Below are positions 1 to 10,824 of a DNA stretch of 64,000 bases, piece after piece. How positions within the stretch are numbered: the stretch's first letter is position 1; every line of letters starts with the position of its first letter. The position numbers and the translations under genes were made by a program. The DNA lies in contig NW_027136909.1 of assembly GCF_040869045.1 (NCBI RefSeq), forward strand, positions 620,001 through 684,000. The letters are read 5' to 3'. The DNA is from Eurosta solidaginis. Its lineage: Eukaryota; Arthropoda; Insecta; Diptera; Tephritidae. The notes below the pieces were generated by a model. It was not told where the DNA came from and made no database searches. It worked only from the letters and a program-made list of their open reading frames with translations.

Positions 1-1830
1 GTTTTTATGTGTACATTAATCCATAAGCTGATCCAAGGCTCTATCGTTCACGGTTCAATTTCTACGTCAAAGTGCTTGGGGTTAAACGACTAAAAGGGAT
101 AAGTGTCCATATCTATTGAACCAAGCAAGATAGAATCGATTTTGTTTTTGCAGGTGGTAGGTATTTATGTGTATATTAATCCACAAGCTGATCTAAGCTT
201 CTATCGTTAACAGTTCAATTTCTACGCTATAGTGGGTTGGGTTAACCGGCTAAAAGGGATAACTATACATATCTATTGAACCAAGCAAAATAGAATCGAA
301 TTTATTTTTGCAGATGGTAGGTTTTTATGTGTACATTAATCCACAAGCTGACGAAAGGTTCTGTCGCTAACGGTTCAATTTCTACGTCATACTAGGTGGG
401 GTTAACCGACTAAAAGGGAAAAGTGTCCATATCTATTGAACCAAGCAAGATAGAATCGATTTTATTTTTGCATATGGTAGGTAGTTATGTGTATATTAAT
501 CCACAAGCTGATCTAAGCTTCTATCGCTAACGGTTCAATTTCTACGTTATAGTGGGTGGAGTTAACCGACTAAAAGGGATAATTATACATATCTATTGAA
601 CCAAGCAAAATATAATCGAATTTATTTTTGCAGATGGTAGGTTTTTATGTGTATATTAATCCGCAAGCCGGCCCAAGGTTCTATCGTTAACGGTTCAATT
701 TCTACGTCATACTGGGTGGGGTTAACCGACTAAAAGGGATAAGTGTCCATATCTATTGAACCAAGCCAGACAGAATCAATTTTATTTTTGCAGATGGTAG
801 GTTTTTATGTGTATATTAATCCACAACCTGATCCAAGGTTCTATCGCTACCGGTTCAATTTCTACGTCATACTGAGTGGTGTTAACCGACTAAAAGGGAT
901 AAGTGTCCATATCTATTGAACCAAGCAAGATAGAATCGATTTTATTTTTGCATATGGTAGGTAGTTATGTGTATATTAATCCACAACCTGATCCAAGGTT
1001 CTATCGCTACCGGTTCAATTTCTACGTCATACTGAGTGGGTTTAACCGACTAAAAGGGATAAGTGTCCATATCTATTGAACCAAGCAAGATAGAATCGAT
1101 TTTATTTTTGCAGATGGTAGGCTTTTATGTGTACATTAATCCACAAGCTGATCCAAGGTTCTATCGCTACCGGTTCAATTTCTACGTCATACTGAGTGGG
1201 GTTAACCGACTAAAAGGGATAAGTGTCCATATCTATTGAACCAAGCAAGATAGAATCGATTTTATTTTTGCAGATGGTAGGCTTTTATGTGTATATTAAT
1301 CCACAAGCTGATCCAAGGTTCTATCGCTACCGTTCAATTTCTACGTCATACTGAGTGGGGTTAACCGACTAAAAGGGATAAGTGTCCATATCTATTGAAC
1401 CAAGCTAGATAGAATCGATTTTATTTTTGCAGATGGTAGGTTTTTATGTGTATATTAATCCACAACCTGATCCAAGGTTCTATCGCTAACGGTTCAATTT
1501 CTACGTTATAGTGGGTGGAGTTAACCCACTAAAAGGGATAATTATACATATCTATTAAACCAAGCAAAATAGAATCGAATTTATTTTTGCAGATGGTAGG
1601 TTTTTATGTGTACATTAATCCACAAGCTGATGAAAGGTTCTATCGCTAACGGTTCAATTTCTACGTCATACTGGGTGGGGTTAACCGACTAAAAGGGAAA
1701 AGTGTCCATATCTATTGAACCAAGCAAGATAGAATCGATTTTATTTTTGCAGATGGTAGGTTTTTATGTGTATATTAATCCACAAGCTGATACAAGGTTC
1801 TATCGTTAACGGTTCAATTTCTACGTCAAA

Positions 1831-1922
1831 GTGGATGGGGTTAACCGACTAAAAGGGATAAGTGTCCATATCTATTGTGGGTGGGGTTAACCGACTAAAA
1901 GGGATAAGTGTCCATATCTATT
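1831..1922. repeat. 46-bp internal duplication of a monomer segment
   Basis: The segment from gtggatgggg to tatctatt (1,831-1,876) is repeated at once as gtgggtgggg to tatctatt (1,877-1,922), giving a monomer of about 206 bp. First of at least eleven such events with the same breakpoints in this window. Confidence 0.95.
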
Positions 1923-2676
1923 GAACCAAGCAAGATATAATCGATTTTGTTTCTGCAAATGGTAGGTTTTTATGTGTATATTAATCCACAACATGATCCA
2001 AGGTTCTATCGTTAACGGTTCAATTTATACGTCAAAGTGGGTGGGGTTAACCGACTAAAAGGGATAAGTGTCCATATCTATTGAACCAAGCAAGATAGAA
2101 TCGATTTTGTTTTTGCAGATGATAGGTTTTTATGTGCACATTAATCCACAACCTGATCCAAGGTTCTATCGTTAACGGTTCAATTTATACGACAAAGTGG
2201 GTGGGGTTAACCGACTAAAAGGGATAAGTGTCCATATCTATTGAACCAAGCAAGATAAAATCGATTTTATTTTTGTAGATGATAGGCTTTTATGTGTATA
2301 TTAATCCAAAAGCTGATCCAAGGTTCTATCGCTAACGGTTCAATTTCTACGTTATAGTGGGTGGAGTTAACCGACTAAAAGGGATAATTATACATATCTA
2401 TTGAACCAAGCAAAATAGAATCGAATTTATTTTTGCAGATGGTAGGTTTTTATGTGTACATTAATCCACAAGCTGATCAAAGGTTCTATCGCTAACGGTT
2501 CAATTTCTACGTTATACTGGGTGGGGTTAACCGACTGAAAGGGATAAGTGTCCATATCTATTGAACCAAGCAAGATAGAATCGATTTTATTTTTGCAGAT
2601 GGTAGGTTTTTATGTGTATATTAATCCACAAGCTCATACAAGGTTCTATCGTTAACGGTTCAATTTCTACGTCAAA

Positions 2677-2768
2677 GTGGATGGGGTTAACCGACTAAAA
2701 GGGATAAGTGTCCATAGCTATTGTGGGTGGGGTTAACCGACTAAAAGGGATAAGTGTCCATATCTATT
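2677..2768. repeat. 46-bp internal duplication
   Basis: Same breakpoints as at 1,831: the first copy starts gtggatgggg, the second gtgggtgggg at 2,723. The first copy carries the variant tccatagctatt. Confidence 0.95.
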
Positions 2769-2882
2769 GAACCAAGCAAAATAGAATCGAATTTATTTTT
2801 GCAGATGGTAGGTTTTTATGTGTATATTAATCCACAAGCTGATGCAAGGTTCTATCGTTAACGGTTCAATTTCTACGTCAAA

Positions 2883-2974
2883 GTGGATGGGGTTACCCGA
2901 CTAAAAGGGATAAGTGTCCATAGCTATTATGGGTGGGGTTAACCGACTAAAAGGAATAAGTGTCCATATCTATT
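2883..2974. repeat. 46-bp internal duplication
   Basis: Second copy starts at 2,929 as atgggtgggg (g to a). It shares the tccatagctatt variant with the event at 2,677, so the two probably descend from one duplicated monomer. Confidence 0.93.
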
Positions 2975-3248
2975 GAACCAAGCAAGATAGAATCGATTTT
3001 GTTTTTGCAGGTGATAGGCTTCTATGTGTATATTAATCCACAACCTGATCCAAGGTTATATCGTTAACGGTTCAATTTATACGTCAAAGTGGGTGGGGTT
3101 AACCGACTAAAAGGGATAAGTGTCCATATCTATTGAACCAAGCAAGATAGAATCGATTTTGTTTTTGCAAATGATAGGTTTTAATGTGTGTATTAATCCA
3201 CAAGCTGATACAAGGTTCTATCGTTAACGGTTCAATGTCTACGTCAAA

Positions 3249-3340
3249 GTGAATGGGGTTAACCGACTAAAAGGGATAAGTGTCCATATCTATTGTGGGT
3301 GGGGATAACCGACTAAAAGGGATAAGTGTCCATATCTAAT
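3249..3340. repeat. 46-bp internal duplication
   Basis: First copy starts gtgaatgggg, second at 3,295 gtgggtgggg. The second copy reads ggggataacc instead of ggggttaacc and ends ctaatgaacc. Confidence 0.93.
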
Positions 3341-3614
3341 GAACCAAGCAAGGTAGAATCGATTTTGTTTTTGCAGATGATAGGTTTTTATGTGTATATT
3401 AATCCACAAGCTGATACAAGGTTCTATCGTTAACGGTTCAATTTATACGTCAAAGTGGGTGGGGTTAACCGACTAAAAGGGATAAGTGTCCATATCTATT
3501 GAACCAGGCAAGATAGAATCGATTTTGTTTTTGCAAATGATAGGATTTAATGTGTGTATTTATCCACAAGCTCATACAAGGTTCTATCGTTAATGGTTCA
3601 GTTTCTACGTCAAA

Positions 3615-3706
3615 GTGGATGGGGTTAACCGACTAAAAGGGATAAGTGTCCATATCTATTGTGGGTGGGGTTAACCGACAAAAAGGGATAAGTGTCCATA
3701 TCTACT
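3615..3706. repeat. 46-bp internal duplication
   Basis: First copy at 3,615, second at 3,661. The second reads ccgacaaaaaggg instead of ccgactaaaaggg and ends tctactcaacc. Confidence 0.93.
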
Positions 3707-4140
3707 CAACCAAGCAAGATAGAATCGATTTTGGTTTTGCAGATGATAGGTATTTATGTGTATATTAATCCACAAGCTGATCCAAGGTTCTATTCATAAC
3801 GGTTCAATTTCTACGTCAAAGTGGGTGGGGTTAACCGACTAAAAGGGATAAGTGTCCATATCTATTGAACCAAGCAAGATAGAATCGATTTTATTTTTGC
3901 ATATGGTAGGTAGTTATGTGTATATTAATCCACAAGCTGATCTAAGCTTCTATCGTTAACGGTTCAATTTCTACGTTATAGTGGGTGGGGTTAACCGACT
4001 AAAAGGGATAATTATACATATCTATTGAGCCAAGCAAAATAGAATCGAATTTATTTTTGCAGATGGTAGGTTTTTATGTGTACATTAATCCACAAGCTGA
4101 TCCAAGGTTCTATCGCTAACGGTTCAATTTCTACGTCAAA

Positions 4141-4231
4141 GTGGATGGGGTTAACCGACTAAAAGGGATAAGTGTCCATATCTATTGTGGGTGGGGTTAA
4201 CTGAAAAAAAGGGATAAGTGTCCATATCTAT
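4141..4231. repeat. 46-bp internal duplication
   Basis: First copy at 4,141, second at 4,187. The second copy carries the variant ttaactgaaaaaaaggg. Confidence 0.92.
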
Positions 4232-4507
4232 TGAACCAAGCAAGATAGAATCGATTTTGTTTTTGCAGATGATAGGTTTTTATGTGTATATTAATCCACA
4301 AGCTGATTCAAGGCTCTATCGTTAACGGTTCAATTTCTACATCAAAGTGGGTGAGGTTACCCGACTAAAAGGGATAAGTATCCATATCTATTGAACCAAG
4401 CAAGATAGAGTCGATTTTTTTTTTTGAAGATGATAGGTTTTTATGTGTATATAAATCCACAAGCCGATACGAGGTTCTATCGTTAACGGTTCAATTTCTA
4501 CGTCAAA

Positions 4508-4598
4508 GTGGATGGGGTTAACCGGCTAAAAGGGTAAGTGTCCATATCTATTGTGGGTGGGGTTAACTGACAAAAAGGGATAAGTGTCCATATCTACT
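4508..4598. repeat. 46-bp internal duplication, one base short
   Basis: First copy at 4,508 has lost one base (aaagggtaagtg), so the second copy starts 45 bp later at 4,553. The second copy carries ttaactgacaaaaaggg, as in the neighbouring events. Confidence 0.92.
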
Positions 4599-4870
4599 GA
4601 ACCAAACAAGATAGAATCGATTTTGTTTTTGCAGATGGTAGGTATTTATGTGTATATTAATCCACAAGCTGATCTAAGCTTCTATCGTTAACAGTTCAAT
4701 TGCTACGTTATAGTGGGTGGGGTTAACCGACTAAAAGGGATAATTATACATATCTATTGAACCAAGCAAAATAGAATCGAATTTATTTTTGCAGATGGTA
4801 GGTTTTTATGTGTACATTAATCCACAAGCTGATGAAAGGTTCTATCGCTAACGGTTCAATTTCTACGTCA

Positions 4871-5508
4871 TACTGGGTGGGGTTAACCGACTAAAAGGGA
4901 AAAGTATCCATATCTATTGAACCAAGCAAGATAGAATCGATTTTGTTTTTGCAGATGATAGGTTTTATGTGTATATTAATCCACAAGCCGATCCAAGGTT
5001 CTATTCCTAACGGTTCAATTTCTACGTCAAAGTGCTTGGGGTTAACCGACTAAAAGGGATAAGTGTCCATATCTATTGAACCAAGCAAAATAGAATCGAA
5101 TTTATTTTTGCAGATGGTAGGTTTTTATGTGTATATTAATCCGCAAGCCGGTCCAAGGTTCTGTCGCTAAAGGTTCAATTTCTACGTCATACTGGGTGGG
5201 GTTAACCGACTAAAAGGGAAAAGTATCCATATCTATTGAACCAAACAAGATAGAATCGATTTTGTTTTTGCAGATGATAGGTTTTATGTGTATATTGATC
5301 CACAAGCCGATCCAAGGTTCTATTCCTAACGGTTCAATTTCTACGTCAAAGTGCTTGGGGTTAACCGACTAAAAGGGATAAGTGTCCATATCTATTGAAC
5401 CAAGCAAAATAGAATCGAATTTATTTTTGCAGATGGTAGGTTTTTATGTGTATATTAATCCGCAAGCCGGTCCAAGGTTCTGTCGCTAACGGTTCAATTT
5501 CTACGTCA
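4871..5508. repeat. Tandem dimer duplication, 319-bp period
   Basis: The two-monomer segment 4,871-5,189 is followed by a near-identical copy at 5,190-5,508. Shared rare variants include a one-base deletion (gataggttttatgtg), ctattcctaac, aagtgcttgggg, cgcaagccggtcc and gggaaaagtatcc. This is the longest recent duplication seen in the left block. Confidence 0.93.
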
Positions 5509-6151
5509 TACTGGGTGGGGTTAACCGACTAAAAGGGATAAGTGTTCATATATATTGAACCAAGTAAGATAGAATTGATTTTGTTCTTGCAGATGATAGG
5601 TTTTTATGTGTGTATTAATCCACAACCTGATCCAAGGTTCTATCGTTAACGGTTCAATTTCTACGTCAAAGTGGATGGGGTTAACCGACTAAAAGGAATA
5701 AGTGTCCATATCTATTGAACGAAGGAAGATAGAATCGATTTTGTTTTTGAAGATGAAAGGCTTTTATGTGTATATAAATCCACAAGCTGACCTAAGGTTC
5801 TATCGTTAACGGTTCAATTTCTACGTTATAGTGGTTGGGGTTAACCGACTAAAAGGGATAAGTGTCCATATCTATTGAACCAAGCAAGATAGAATCGATT
5901 TTATTTTTGCAGATGATAGGTTTTTATGTGCGTATTAATCCACAAGCTGATACAAGGTTCTATCGCTAACGGTTCAATTTCTACGTCATACTGGGTTGGG
6001 TAAACCGACTAAAAGGGATAAGTGTCCATATCTATTGAACCAAGCAAGATAGAATCGATTTTATTTTTGCAAGATGGTAGGTTTTTATGTGTATATTAAT
6101 CCACAAGCTGATCCAAGGTTCTATCGTTAACGGTTCAATTTCTACATCAAA

Positions 6152-6243
6152 GTGGGTGGGGTTAACCGACTAAAAGAAATAAGTGTCCATGTCTATTGTG
6201 GGTGGGGTTAACCAACTTAAAGGGATAAGTGTCCATATCTAAT
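6152..6243. repeat. 46-bp internal duplication
   Basis: First copy gtgggtgggg at 6,152, second at 6,198 with ttaaccaacttaaaggg and an ending ctaatgaacc. The same variant set recurs at 12,111 and 15,191, showing common descent. Confidence 0.93.
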
Positions 6244-7723
6244 GAACCAAGCAAGATAGAATCGATTTTGTTTTTGCAGATGATAGGTTTTTATGTGTAT
6301 ATTAATCCACAAGCTGATACAAGGTTCTATAGTTAACGGTTCAATTTCTACGTCAAAGTGGATGGGGTTAACCGACTAAAAGGAATAAGTGTCCATATCT
6401 ATTGAACCAAGGAAGATAGAATCGATTTTGTGTTTGAAGATGAAAGGCTTTTATGTGTATATAAATCCACAAGCTGATCTAAGGTTCTATCGTTAACGGT
6501 TCAATTTCTACGTTACAGTGGTTGGGGTTAACCGACTAAAAGGGATAAGTGTCCATATCTATTGAACCAAGCAAGATAGGATCGATTTTGTTTTTGCAGA
6601 TGATAGGTTTTTATGTGTATATTAATCCACAAGCTGATAAAAGGTTCTATAGTTAACGGTTCAATTTCTACGTCAAAGTGGATGGGGTTAACCGAATAAA
6701 AGGGATAAGTGTCCATATCTATTGAACCAAGCAAGATAGAATCGATTTTGTTTTTGCAGATGATAGGTTTTTATGTGTATATTAATCCACAAGCTGATCC
6801 AAGGTTCTATCGCTAACGGTTCAATTTCTACGCCATACTGGGTGGGGTTAACCGACTAAAAGAGACAAGTGTCCATATCTATTGAACCAAGCAAGATAGA
6901 ATCGAATTTATTTTTGCCTATGGTAGATTTTTATGTGTATATTAATTCACAAGTTGATCCAAGGTTCTATCGCTAACGGTTCAATTTCTACGTCATACTG
7001 GGTGTGGTTAACCGAATAAAAGGGATAAGTGTCCATATCTATTGAACCAAGCCAGATAGAATCGAATTGATTTTTGCAGATGATAGGTTTTTATGTGTAT
7101 ATTAATCCACAAGCTGATCCAAGGTTCTATCGCTAACGGTTCAATTTCTACGTCATACTGGGTGGGGTTAACCGAATAAAAGGGATAAGTGTCCATATCT
7201 ATTGAACCAAGAAAAATAGAATCGATTTTGTTTTTGCAGATGATAGGTTTTTATGTGTATATTAATCCACAAGCTGATACAAGGTTCTATCGTTAACGGT
7301 TCAATTTCTACGTCAAAGTGGATGGGGTTAACCGACTAAAAGGGATAAGTGTCCATATCTATTGAACCAAGCAAGATAGAATCGAATTTATTTTTCCAGA
7401 TGATAGGTTTTTATGTGTATATTAATCCACAAGCTGATCCAAGGTTCTATCGCTAACGGTTCAATTTCTACGTCATACTGGGTGGGGTTAACCGAATAAA
7501 AGGGATAAGTGTCCATATCTATTGAACCAAGCAAGATAGAATCGAATTTATTTTTCCATATGGTAGGTTTTTATGTGTATATTAATCCACAAGCTGATCC
7601 AAGGTTCTATCGCTAACGGTTCAATTTCTACGTAATACTGGGTGGGGTTAACCGAATAAAAGGGATAAGTGTCCATATCTATTGAACCAAGAAAGATAGA
7701 ATCGATTTTGTTTTTGCAGATGA

Positions 7724-8092
7724 TAGGTTTTTATGTGTATATTAATCCACAAGCTGATACAAGGTTCTATCGTTAACGGTTCAATTTCTAAGGGATAAGT
7801 GTCCATATCTATTGAACCAAGCAAGATAGAATCGATTTTGTTTTTGAAGATGAAAGGCTTTTATGTATATATAAATCCACAATGGGGTTAACCGACTAAA
7901 AGGGATAAGTGTCGATATCTATTGAACCAAGCAAGATAGAATCGACTTTGTTTCTGCGGATGAAAGGCTTTTATGTGTATATTAATCCACAAGCTGATCT
8001 AAGGTTCTATCGTTAACGGTTCAATTTCTACGTTATAGTGGTTTGGGTTAACCGACTAAAAGGGATAAGTGTCCACATCTATTGAACCAAGC
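7724..8092. repeat. Composite monomer with two internal deletions, copy 1
   Basis: At 7,790 the text jumps from caatttcta straight to agggataagt, a loss of about 30 bp. At about 7,882 it jumps from atccacaa to tggggttaacc, a loss of about 50 bp. Together they shift the local phase by about 80 bp, half a monomer. The same structure recurs 880 bp further on. Confidence 0.94.
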
Positions 8093-8603
8093 AAGATAGA
8101 ATCGATTTTATTTTTGCAGATGGTAGGTTTTTATGTGTGTATTAATCCACAAGCTGACACAAGGTTCTATCGTTAACGGTTCAATTTCTACGTCACACTG
8201 GGTGGGGTTAACCGACTAAAAGGGATAAGTGTCCATATCTATTGAACCAAGCAAGATAGAATCGAATTTATTTTTGCAGATGGTAGGTTTTTATGTGTAT
8301 ATTAATCCACAAGCTGATACAAGGTTCTATAGTAAACGGTTCAATTTCTACGTCAAAGTGGATGGGGTTAACCGGCTAAAAGGGATAAGTGTCCATATCT
8401 ATTGAACCAAGCAAGATAGAATCGATTTTGTTTTTGCAGATGGTAGGTTTTTATGTGTGTATTAATCCACAAGCTGGCACAAGGTTCTATCGCTAACGGT
8501 TCAATTTCTACGTCATACTGGGTGGGGTTAACCGAATAAAAGGGATAAGTGTCCATATCTATTGAACCAAGCAAGATAGAATCGAATTTATTTTTGCAGA
8601 TGG

Positions 8604-8972
8604 TAGGTTTTTATGTGTATATTAATCCACAAGCTGATACAAGGTTCTATCGTTAACGGTTCAATTTCTAAGGGATAAGTGTCCATATCTATTGAACCAA
8701 GCAAGATAGAATCGATTTTGTTTTTGAAGATGAAAGGCTTTTATGTATATATAAATCCACAATGGGGTTAACCGACTAAAAGGGATAAGTGTCGATATCT
8801 ATTGAACCAAGCAAGATAGAATCGACTTTGTTTCTGCGGATGAAAGGCTTTTATGTGTATATTAATCCACAAGCTGATCTAAGGTTCTATCGTTAACGGT
8901 TCAATTTCTACGTTATAGTGGTTTGGGTTAACCGACTAAAAGGGATAAGTGTCAACATCTATTGAACCAAGC
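8604..8972. repeat. Composite monomer with two internal deletions, copy 2
   Basis: Repeats 7,724-8,092 at an offset of 880 bp (5.5 monomers) with the same two breakpoints (8,670 and about 8,762) and the same rare variants (ttatgtatatata, gtcgatatct, tttctgcggatg). One difference seen is gtccacatct versus gtcaacatct. A duplication carried it; two independent origins with identical breakpoints are implausible. Confidence 0.94.
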
Positions 8973-9360
8973 GAGATAGAATCGAATTTATTTTTGCATG
9001 TGGTAGATTTTTATGTGTATATTAATTCACAAGTTGATCCAAGGTTCTATCGCTAACGGTTCAATTTCTACGTCATACTGGGTGTGGTTAACCGAATAAA
9101 AGGGATAAGTGTCCATATCTATTGAACCAAGCAAGATAGAATCGAATTTATTTTTGCAGATGGTAGGTTTTTATGTGTATATTAATCCACAAGCTGATAC
9201 AAGGTTCTATCGCTAACGGTTCAATTTCTACGTCATACTGGGTGGGGTTAACCGAATAAAAGGGATAAGTGTTCATATCTATTGAACCACGCAAGATAGA
9301 ATCGATTTTGTTTTTGCATATGATAGGTTTTTATCTGTGTATTAATCCACAAGCTGATCC

Positions 9361-9680
9361 AAGGTTCTATCTCTAACGGTTCAATTTCTACGCCATACTG
9401 GGTGGGGTTAACCGACTAAAAGAGACAAGTGTCCATATCTATTGAACCAAGCGAGATAGAATCGAATTTATTTTTGCATGTGGTAGATTTTTATGTGTAT
9501 ATTAATTCACAAGTTGATCCAAGGTTCTATCTCTAACGGTTCAATTTCTACGCCATACTGGGTGGGGTTAACCGACTAAAAGAGACAAGTGTCCATATCT
9601 ATTGAACCAAGCGAGATAGAATCGAATTTATTTTTGCATGTGGTAGATTTTTATGTGTATATTAATTCACAAGTTGATCC
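9361..9680. repeat. Exact tandem doublet of one 160-bp monomer
   Basis: 9,361-9,520 and 9,521-9,680 are identical as read, including ctatctctaacgg, acgccatactggg, aagagacaagtg, gcgagatag and the variant gcatgtggtag. This is a recent single-monomer duplication. Confidence 0.95.
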
Positions 9681-10824
9681 AAGGTTCTATCGCTAAGGGT
9701 TCAATTTCTACGTCATACATGGTGGGGTTAACCGAATAAAAGGGATAAGTGTCCATATCTATTGAACCAAGAAAGATAGAATCGATTTTGTTTTTGCAGA
9801 TGATAGGTTTTTATGTGTGTATTAATCCACAAGCTGATCCAAGGTTCTATCGCGAACGGTTCAATTTCTACGTCATACTGGGTGGGGTTAACCGAATAAA
9901 AGGGATAAGTGTCCATTTCTATTGAACCAAGCAAGATAGAATCGAATTTATTTTTCCATATTGTAGGTTTTTATGTGTATATTAATCCACAAGCTGATCC
10001 AAGGTTCTATCGCTAACGGTTCAATTTCTACGTCATACTGGGTGGGGTTAACCGAATAAAAGGGATAAGTGTCCATAACTATTGAACCAAGAAAGATAGA
10101 ATCGATTTTGTTTTTGCAGATGATAGGGTTTTATGTGTATATTAATACACAAGCTGATACAAGGTTCTATCGTTAACGGTTCAATTTCTACGTCAAAGTG
10201 GATGGGGTTAACCGACTAAAAGGGATAAGTGTCGATATCTATTGAACCAAGCAAGATAGAATCGATTTTATTTTTGCAGATGGTAGATTTTTATGTGTGT
10301 ATTAATCCACAAGCAGACACAAGGTTCTATCGCTAACGGTTCAATTTCTACGTCACACTGGGTGGGGTTAACCGACTAAAAGGGATAAGTGTCCATATCT
10401 ATTGAACCAAGCAAGGTAGAATCGAATTTATTTTTGCAGATGGTAGGTTTTTATGTGTATATTAATCCACAAGCTGATCCAAGGTTCTATCGCTAACGGT
10501 TCAATTTCTACGTCATACTGGGTGGGGTTAACCGAATAAAAGGGATAAGTGTCCATATCTATTGAACCAAGCAAGATAGAATCGAATTTATTTTTCCATA
10601 TGGTAGGTTTTTATGTGTATATTAATCCACAAGCTGATACAAGGTTCTATCGCTAACGGTTCAATTTCTACGTTATAGTGGTTGGGGTTAACCGGCTAAA
10701 AGGGATAAGTGTCCATATCTATTGAACCAAGCAAGATAGAATCGATTTTGTTTTTGCAGATGATAGGTTTTTATGTGTATTAATCCACAAGCTGATCCAA
10801 GGTTCTATCGCTAACGGTTCAATT

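Larger units (their letters stand above)
1..6500. repeat. Heterogeneous left block of the satellite
   Basis: About 40 monomers with many scattered differences between neighbours. Variants include atta/acta-tacatatct in place of agtgtccatatct, aagtgcttgggg in place of aagtgggtgggg, and gtagttatgtg in place of gtttttatgtg. Partial 46-bp duplications are common. No duplication longer than a dimer (about 319 bp) was seen. The gtcggg monomer class common to the right is absent. This fits an older or less homogenised edge of the array; that reading is inference. No gene or other element is seen. Confidence 0.85.
6501..10824. repeat. Satellite block rich in the gaataaaa variant
   Basis: About 27 monomers in which ccgactaaaaggg is often ccgaataaaaggg (for example near 6,690, 7,012, 7,172, 7,492, 8,531, 9,092 and 9,891). 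The change removes a TAG on the minus strand, which is why minus-strand frames of 62-68 codons appear here. Other marker variants are aagagacaagtgtcc and attaattcacaagttgatcc. The block contains a composite deleted monomer (twice) and an exact monomer doublet. A 2-bp loss occurs near 10,779, and a 5-bp loss near 10,960 just inside the next block. No gene is seen. Confidence 0.88.
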
